This document shows positions 22,640 to 27,561 of a stretch of 27,561 nucleotides of DNA, one piece after another. The translations under genes and the position numbers were made by a program. This stretch comes from Lachnospira sp. UBA5912 (GTDB lineage: Bacteria > Bacillota > Clostridia > Lachnospirales > Lachnospiraceae), in the NCBI GenBank assembly GCA_002435585.1, contig DJDY01000110.1:1-27561 (forward strand), in the 5' to 3' direction. Under the pieces are notes generated by a model. The model ran no database searches. It was not told the DNA's origin and saw only the letters and a list, made by a program, of their open reading frames with translations. Position 1 is the stretch's first letter; each line of letters starts with the position of its first letter.

Positions 22640-23308
22640 ATGAAAGGTGAATTAAAGATGGATGTTAACGAGTACCTTCCGTTAAGAGATGTTGTATTCA
22701 ATACGTTAAGACAGGCTATTCTTACAGGAGAGATGGAGCCAGGTGAAAGACTTATGGAGATTCAGCTTGCTAACAAGCTTGGAGTAAGCCGTACACCTAT
22801 AAGAGAGGCTATAAGAAAGCTTGAACTTGAGGGACTTGTTATTATGATTCCAAGAAAGGGTGCGGAGGTTGCCCATATAACTGTCAAAGATATGAGAGAT
22901 GTTCTTGAGGTTCGTTCAGCACTTGAGGAGCTTGCAGCGACACTTGCATGTAAGAACGTCACACCAGAACATATAGAAGAGTTAAAGACAGCTAACAGGG
23001 TGTTTGAAGCAGCTATAGTATCGAAGGATGTAGTAGCGATAGTCAATGCCGATGTGGCATTTCACAATATTATATATTCAATGACAGATAACCAGAGACT
23101 TATCCAGCTTATCAACAGTCTTAGTGAGCAGATGTACAGATATCGTCTTGAATATGTTAAGGATGCTAGAACTCACTCTATTCTTATAAGCGAGCATAAC
23201 GATATCATAAAGCAGCTTGCAGATAAGGATGTTGAAAAGGCAAAGGTTATAGTAAGACAGCATGTTAACAACCAGGAGAAAGGTATCATAAGACTGCTTA
23301 ATATCTAG
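22640..23308 (+). CDS. GntR family transcriptional regulator, FadR-type (FCD domain)
   Basis: A 222-residue regulator. The winged helix-turn-helix spans about residues 15-75 (LRQAILTGEMEPGERL, LANKLGVSRTPIREAIRKLELEGLV, PRKGAEVA), followed by a helical FCD ligand domain. The FCD metal site is visible: Asp/His in NADVAFHNIIY, His in SEHNDII and His in RQHVNN. The ligand is probably a small carboxylate, but cannot be predicted. GGAGG precedes the ATG by eight bases. It is encoded after ispE, and palindromes in the ispE promoter suggest autoregulation. A terminator follows at 23370-23418. Confidence 0.92.
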   Translation: MKGELKMDVNEYLPLRDVVFNTLRQAILTGEMEPGERLMEIQLANKLGVSRTPIREAIRKLELEGLVIMIPRKGAEVAHITVKDMRDVLEVRSALEELAATLACKNVTPEHIEELKTANRVFEAAIVSKDVVAIVNADVAFHNIIYSMTDNQRLIQLINSLSEQMYRYRLEYVKDARTHSILISEHNDIIKQLADKDVEKAKVIVRQHVNNQEKGIIRLLNI

Positions 23309-23369
23309 ATGATAATCATGTGAGTTTAGGCTTTTTGACACTTGTATCATAATATTATAAAATATAAAT

Positions 23370-23418
23370 AATAAAGATATCATATGAACAAGAGTGATTA
23401 TATGATATCGTTATTTTT
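23370..23418 (+). terminator. intrinsic terminator of ispE-gntR
   Basis: GATATCATAT (23376-23385) pairs perfectly with ATATGATATC (23400-23409), extended by AATAA/TTATT, with a T5 run at the 3' side. Confidence 0.8.
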
Positions 23419-23673
23419 GTAGAATTGACAGAGCCTTTATGGGTGACATATTGATATTATTTAAACATGGGGTGAATATGGAAGCAAAAGTATTCCTGAT
23501 TTAATATATCAGATGTGTGTGTCAGAAGACATTTTATCACGAAGAGATGTATAGACCTCCATTATATGGGAATTATGTATGTGTGTAACATTGATGTTAA
23601 ATGCAGGAAAGTTAATGCGATGTTGCTGTTATTATCAGAAAATAGTTAATACATAAATATATGGAGGGGTATA
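23419..23673 (+). other. intergenic region upstream of spoIIR
   Basis: With the terminator this completes a 365-bp gap. It contains a TTGACA at 23425-23430 without a clear -10, an 8-codon reading frame (23478-23504) behind GGGGTG that is probably incidental, and a sigmaF-like promoter at 23549-23578. No RNA gene or longer coding sequence was seen. Confidence 0.5.
23549..23578 (+). promoter_or_regulatory. candidate sigmaF-type forespore promoter for spoIIR
   Basis: GTATA (23549-23553), 15 bp, then GGAATTATGT (23569-23578), a partial match to the sigmaF pattern GYATA-N15-GGnnAnAnT. spoIIR is classically a sigmaF gene, and no better promoter is visible nearby. Confidence 0.3.
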
Positions 23674-24357
23674 ATGAGTGCTAAGAGGTATTTAAAGTAT
23701 GAAAAACAAGGTAAGAATATAAAAGCATATAAAAACAGCAAAGCAGGTATTATATTTATATTACTTGCGACAATTATGCTTGTAATTGCTGGTGGCAGGT
23801 TGTATAGTGACAATAAGTATGTACAGATTCAGAGGGGAATAGCATCTAATATTATCAGGTTTCATGTAAGGGCAGAGAGCGATTCAGAGCATGACCAGTG
23901 GATTAAGTTAAAGGTCAAGGCGGCTGTGCTTGACTATATAAGTCCGGTTCTGTCAGATTCACATTCAGTTGACGAGTCAAGACAGATTCTTGATAATGAG
24001 AGTGATAACATCCGTAATGTGGCAGTTACGACACTAAGGAGTCTTGGCGATGAAAGTGATGTAAGTGTGTATTTTGAGAATTGTTATTTTCCTATGAAAA
24101 CATATGGAGACATGACATTTCCACCAGGAGAATACGAGGCGTTCAGGGTTGATATAGGAGATGCTAAGGGAAAGAACTGGTGGTGTGTATTATATCCACC
24201 ATTATGCTTTGTGGATGCTGTATATGGAGAAGTTCCAGAAGAATCAAAAAAAGAGCTCAGGGGGGTTCTTACAGAGGACGAATACAGAGCGGTGTCTGGA
24301 GAAAATGTAAGGTTCAGATTCAAATATCTGAAGGTATTAAACCAGTTCCTTGAATAA
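23674..24357 (+). CDS. spoIIR: stage II sporulation protein R
   Basis: A 227-residue SpoIIR homologue. In spore formers it is secreted from the forespore and triggers SpoIIGA to process pro-sigmaE in the mother cell. An N-terminal membrane/signal segment lies at about residues 25-42 (IIFILLATIMLVIAGG). The conserved domain follows: IIRFHVRAESDSEHDQWIK, then YFPMKTYGDMTFPPGEYEA and FRVDIGDAKGKNWWCVLYPP, ending LCFVDAV. All these blocks look intact and there is no frameshift. The strong GGAGGGG site lies five bases before the ATG. Together with the SipL-like gene it shows that sporulation functions are kept in this genome. Confidence 0.94.
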   Translation: MSAKRYLKYEKQGKNIKAYKNSKAGIIFILLATIMLVIAGGRLYSDNKYVQIQRGIASNIIRFHVRAESDSEHDQWIKLKVKAAVLDYISPVLSDSHSVDESRQILDNESDNIRNVAVTTLRSLGDESDVSVYFENCYFPMKTYGDMTFPPGEYEAFRVDIGDAKGKNWWCVLYPPLCFVDAVYGEVPEESKKELRGVLTEDEYRAVSGENVRFRFKYLKVLNQFLE

Positions 24358-24496
24358 ACTTTTTAAAGTGACATTCTTGACAGGATTTATAATAATCATA
24401 ATAAATTGAAACTAAATTGAAATTAAATACATTTGCGGGTTTGAAAAGAAAATTGATAAATGGCAGATGAAAAAGTAAAGATGGAGCAGAAAATAT

Positions 24497-24964
24497 ATGA
24501 ATGACAAGGTATATATTAAGATAAAAGGACTTGCGTTAGAGGAGCAGGCAGCAGATGGAAGCATTATGGAAGAGGCTGACAACATAGAAGTTATAAATGT
24601 AGGCAGATATACTAACCGTGCAGGCAAGGAATATGTGAAATTCGAAGAGGTATATGATGGTGCCAGCCAGAAGTCGTTAAGTCTTATCAAGATATCAGAT
24701 GACAGTGTTGAAGTAAGCAAAAAGGGTGCCATAACAACATGTATGGAATTCGTGAAGAATAAGAAAACAATCAGCTGTTATAATACGCCATATGGAAGTA
24801 TTAATATCTCTATATTTACAAGTGTTCTTGAGATAGAAAGAACGGAAGATACAATACAGATTGTGCTTGAATACACCATGGAGGTAAACGACCAGCAGAT
24901 GAATACCAACAGGGTTGAGATTGAGATTACTAACGAAAATGTAGAACTTACAAAATGTATATAA
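24497..24964 (+). CDS. DUF1934 family beta-barrel protein (YwiB-like)
   Basis: A 155-residue cytoplasmic protein of the DUF1934 family, a calycin-like beta-barrel of unknown function. Recognisable pattern: an early VINVGRYTNRAGKEYVKFEEVYDG segment, SLIKISDDSVEVSKKGAITT, the typical YNTPYGSINISIFTS, and a closing strand with IVLEYTMEVNDQQ. No signal peptide is present. GGAG at 24483-24486 lies ten bases from the ATG. It starts 139 bp after spoIIR with no terminator between, so co-transcription is possible; a strong terminator follows. Confidence 0.85.
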   Translation: MNDKVYIKIKGLALEEQAADGSIMEEADNIEVINVGRYTNRAGKEYVKFEEVYDGASQKSLSLIKISDDSVEVSKKGAITTCMEFVKNKKTISCYNTPYGSINISIFTSVLEIERTEDTIQIVLEYTMEVNDQQMNTNRVEIEITNENVELTKCI

Positions 24965-24974
24965 GCATAAAAAT

Positions 24975-25050
24975 AAGCAGTTATATGATTGATGATATGT
25001 TATAGTCTGTGAAGGAATGGTGCATCAGAATCATGATAACTGCTTTTTAT
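24975..25050 (+). terminator. intrinsic terminator after the DUF1934 gene
   Basis: AAGCAGTTATATGATT (24975-24990) pairs with AATCAT-G-ATAACTGCTT (25029-25045) with one bulged base, followed by TTTTTAT. The loop is long, about 38 nt. Confidence 0.75.
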
Positions 25051-25129
25051 ATACTTGACGGATGATGTATACTTTACATATCTGGATTTAATATGGATGA
25101 GTGTGAAAAGGATTATTCACATGCGTGAT

Positions 25130-25201
25130 TTGTGCTTTTGCGCACCTGGCACAAATCGGGTATCTAGAAAATGTGCACAGAAAAGAGGATTTTTGATTAT
25201 T
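25130..25201 (+). promoter_or_regulatory. PanE-like gene leader with motif shared with the AraC gene
   Basis: TTGTGC-N13-GCACAA (25130-25154) includes GCGCACCTGGCACAAA (25140-25155), identical to the AraC leader at 19789-19774 on the minus strand. Both continue with a GTGyrCAGAAA-GAGGATT block ahead of the ATG, 43 and 46 nt after the 16-mer. Confidence 0.6.
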
Positions 25202-26122
25202 ATGAAATATCTTATAATTGGAGCTGGAGGAACTGGTGGAACGATAGGTTATTATATGGCAAAGGCAGGTAAAGATGTGACACTTATAGCAAGAGGTGAG
25301 CATCTTCTTGCTATTAATAAAAATGGCCTTACTATAGAGCAGGAATGGAAAAAATCTACAGATACAATACACGTAAATGCATACACAATGGAAGATTATA
25401 ATGATAATCCGGATGTGATATTTGTATGCGTTAAAGGATATTCTCTGGGAGAGGTTGTGCCATTTATAAAAAGAGCAGCAAAGAGTACTACAATTGTTAT
25501 TCCTATACTTAATATATATGGTACAGGTGGAAAGCTTCAGAAACAGCTTCCTGGTATGCTTGTTACTGATGGCTGCATATATGTGTCAGCATATATAAAG
25601 AAACCGGGTATGCTGTTACAGAATGGTGCTATTATGAGATTAGTATATGGAGTAAGGAATAAGGAAGATTACAGACCAGTATTGGAAGATATAAAGAAAG
25701 ATCTTGACGAAAGTGGAATAGAAGGAAGGCTGACAGATGATATTCAAAAGGAGGCACTTGAGAAGTTTTCATATGTTTCGCCAGTAGGAGCTGCTGGACT
25801 TTATCATAATGCTACGGCAGGAGATTTTAAACAACCGGGAGCAGCAAGGGATACATTGATTGAAATGATGAAAGAGATCACAGCACTTGCAAAAGCCATG
25901 GGACATCCTTTTGATAAGGATATGGTAGAAGTTAATCTTAAGATAATGTCAGGACTTTCATCAGATTCAACAACATCTATGCAAAGGGATGTAATGGCAG
26001 GAAAGAAATCTGAGGTTGATGGACTTGTGTATGAGGTTGTAAGGCTGGGAGAACAGTATGGTGTTGATGTCCCTGCCTATAAGAAGGCGGCAGATAAACT
26101 GAAAACGCAGGTAGCAGAGTAA
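25202..26122 (+). CDS. ketopantoate reductase (ApbA/PanE) family protein
   Basis: A 306-residue NADPH-dependent 2-dehydropantoate 2-reductase family member. It has the N-terminal dinucleotide fold MKYLIIGAGGTGGTIGYYMA, the catalytic-Lys region VKGYSL, and the C-terminal STTSMQRDVMAGKKSEVDGL helix with the conserved S-x-x-D/GK-E-D residues typical of PanE. The usual PanE NN motif is only partly kept (PILNIYGTGG), so another 2-oxoacid may be the substrate. The start is ATG 25202; GAGG is 13 bases away, and a TTG at 25193 is an alternative. TTGACG at 25055 may be a -35. The leader shares a motif with the AraC gene, suggesting common control. Confidence 0.85.
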   Translation: MKYLIIGAGGTGGTIGYYMAKAGKDVTLIARGEHLLAINKNGLTIEQEWKKSTDTIHVNAYTMEDYNDNPDVIFVCVKGYSLGEVVPFIKRAAKSTTIVIPILNIYGTGGKLQKQLPGMLVTDGCIYVSAYIKKPGMLLQNGAIMRLVYGVRNKEDYRPVLEDIKKDLDESGIEGRLTDDIQKEALEKFSYVSPVGAAGLYHNATAGDFKQPGAARDTLIEMMKEITALAKAMGHPFDKDMVEVNLKIMSGLSSDSTTSMQRDVMAGKKSEVDGLVYEVVRLGEQYGVDVPAYKKAADKLKTQVAE

Positions 26123-26226
26123 ATTATATTTACTCGTTATGTTTACTCGTGTGTTTGTTATCCTGATTATGAAACTTTCAATATGTTCGGTATTGATATG
26201 TGTAATATTAAGATAAAAGAGAATGG

Positions 26227-26255
26227 TTGCACGAAAATATTAATCAGAATATAAT
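26227..26255 (+). promoter_or_regulatory. sigmaA-type promoter of alr
   Basis: TTGCAC (26227-26232), 17 bp, TATAAT (26250-26255). A second TATAAT at 26259-26264 follows. The leader to the ATG is about 90 nt. Confidence 0.7.
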
Positions 26256-26350
26256 AGATATAATATGTGTTTATATAATAAATGTGCGCAAAATGGGAAA
26301 CAGCGTGGGAAACATAATTAAAATTAGCGCAGGAACGGAGATTAATCAAT

Positions 26351-27520
26351 ATGAAGTCAACATTAAGAAGAACATGGGCAGAGATAGATCTGGATGCTCT
26401 CGCTCATAATTATAAAGCATTAAGAAAAAGAATAGGTGATAATGTTAAGTTTTTAGGAGTAGTTAAGGCAGATGCATATGGACATGGTTCAGTCCAGATT
26501 AGCAGACTCCTTGAAGAGCTTGGTGCAGACTACCTTGCAGTAAGCAGTATAGATGAAGCTATAGAATTAAGACATAATGGTATTACTATGCCTATACTTA
26601 TTCTTGGACATACGCCTAAGGAAGAGGTTTCAGAACTTATAAAGAATAATATAACACAGGCAGTTACGTGCAAGGCCAAAGCACTTGAATACAGTGAGGA
26701 GGCTGTTAAATGTGGCGGAACATTAAAGATACATATAAAGGTTGATACAGGTATGTCAAGATTAGGATATCTGTGTGATGGTGAATATTTTGATAGTGGT
26801 GTTGAGGGAATATGTGAGGGTTGTATGCTTCCTGGACTTATGCCAGAGGGAATATTTACACACTTTGCTGTATCGGATGAACCAGGTGAAGAGTGCAGGG
26901 CATATACTATGCACCAGTTTGAATTGTTTACAAGTGTCATAGATGCAGTAGAAAAGAAGCTTGGTAAGAAGTTTGCCATAAGACATTGTGCGAATACAGG
27001 AGCGGTTGCAAGGTATCCTGAAACCTGGCTTGATATGGTAAGACCTGGCCTTTTGCTTTATGGATATGGTGAGTTTGCAAAGGAACTTAACCTTAAGCCG
27101 GTTATGTCTCTTAAGACAACGGTAAGCACTATAAAGATTTATCCTGCAGGAACAGCTATAAGTTATGGTGGGATATATAAGACAGATAAGACAACAAGAA
27201 TAGGTGTTGTTCCTTATGGATATGCGGATGGGTTCTTCAGATGTCTTTCTAACAAATATGAGCTTATGACAAGCGAAGGTCTTGCACCACAGAGAGGAAA
27301 GATATGCATGGATATGTGCATGATTGACCTTACAGGTAAGATGGGAGTAGATGTCGGAAGTGAGGTTGAAGTCTTTGGCAGGAATAATCCTATTGAGAGG
27401 ATGGCAGATATGGCAGGAACGATTCCATATGAACTGACATGTGCAGTAAGTAAGAGAGTTCCAAGAAAATATATCAGGAATGGTGAAGTAGTCGAGCAGG
27501 AATTGATGTTACGTGGATAG
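26351..27520 (+). CDS. alr: alanine racemase
   Basis: A 389-residue PLP-dependent racemase that makes D-alanine for peptidoglycan (and, where present, D-alanylated polymers) in the cytoplasm. K39 in VVKADAYGHG is the PLP lysine; IKVDTGMSRLG, the HCANTGA segment, MVRPGLLLYG, the catalytic-Tyr motif AISYGGIY (Y272) and KICMDMCMIDL are all in order. Length matches the family. GGAG lies about ten bases before the ATG. The gene appears monocistronic within the window. Confidence 0.95.
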   Translation: MKSTLRRTWAEIDLDALAHNYKALRKRIGDNVKFLGVVKADAYGHGSVQISRLLEELGADYLAVSSIDEAIELRHNGITMPILILGHTPKEEVSELIKNNITQAVTCKAKALEYSEEAVKCGGTLKIHIKVDTGMSRLGYLCDGEYFDSGVEGICEGCMLPGLMPEGIFTHFAVSDEPGEECRAYTMHQFELFTSVIDAVEKKLGKKFAIRHCANTGAVARYPETWLDMVRPGLLLYGYGEFAKELNLKPVMSLKTTVSTIKIYPAGTAISYGGIYKTDKTTRIGVVPYGYADGFFRCLSNKYELMTSEGLAPQRGKICMDMCMIDLTGKMGVDVGSEVEVFGRNNPIERMADMAGTIPYELTCAVSKRVPRKYIRNGEVVEQELMLRG

Positions 27521-27554
27521 TGTAAAAAAATCATAAATCACAATTTTTTTACAC
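27520..27554 (+). terminator. AT-rich hairpin directly after alr
   Basis: GTGTAAAAAAAT (27520-27531) pairs perfectly over 12 bp with ATTTTTTTACAC (27543-27554), the first G being the last base of the alr stop codon. The 3' arm itself carries T7, so the hairpin could end transcription, though it lacks a GC core. The window ends seven bases later. Confidence 0.5.
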
Positions 27555-27561
27555 GTAAAAA

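Noticed and set aside
23478..23504. Eight-codon frame behind GGGGTG as a regulatory leader peptide
   Set aside because: Too short to judge, no repeated codons typical of attenuation and no attenuator hairpin between it and spoIIR.

Overview
This AT-rich window has Arg codons mostly AGA/AGG, Ile often ATA, clear GGAG/GGAGG ribosome binding sites and compact operons. The gene content (SpoIIR, a SipL-like SPOCS/LysM protein, DUF1934, an ispE-gntR pair, GlmM with an FGTDGFRGE start) suggests a Gram-positive Clostridia member, most likely Lachnospiraceae of the Lachnospira/[Eubacterium] eligens type. That placement is inferred from protein character only; no database was searched.

Region 1 (1-15535, plus strand) is mainly cell-surface glycan biology. 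After a tRNA 3' end and its terminator come a GT2 glycosyltransferase, a TspO/MBR membrane protein, an SGNH-like protein paired with an MBOAT O-acyltransferase (AlgI/AlgX-type logic), and a single-pass membrane protein with a degenerate sigma-like cytoplasmic domain and a repetitive tail. They are followed by a ManC-like/ManA fusion, a YfhO-type GT-C protein, a PIG-V-like GT-C protein, a second, DPM1-like GT2, and GlmM. A plausible reading is that sugar phosphates are prepared by ManA/GlmM, loaded on polyprenyl phosphate by the GT2 enzymes and transferred outside the membrane by the GT-C enzymes, while the MBOAT/SGNH pair O-acylates the glycan.

Region 2 (15536-20000) holds a PrcB-type lipoprotein whose apparent start abuts a terminator, and a SipL-like spore-coat-type protein with a TTG start and a sigmaE-like promoter. 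On the minus strand it holds a small conserved protein behind a sigmaD/sigma28-like promoter, a GC-richer structured intergenic element, and an AraC regulator divergent from a MATE exporter.

Region 3 (20000-27561, plus strand) holds the MATE exporter, ispE-gntR with palindromes in its promoter, spoIIR, a DUF1934 protein, a ketopantoate-reductase-like gene and alanine racemase, mostly as short transcription units separated by intrinsic terminators.

The most unusual signals are: a leader motif shared by the AraC gene and the PanE-like gene more than 5 kb apart; the ManC-like domain that has lost several signature residues; the membrane-tethered sigma-like protein; the terminator that also carries a ribosome-binding-site-like sequence and start codon; and the sporulation genes with compartment-specific-looking promoters.
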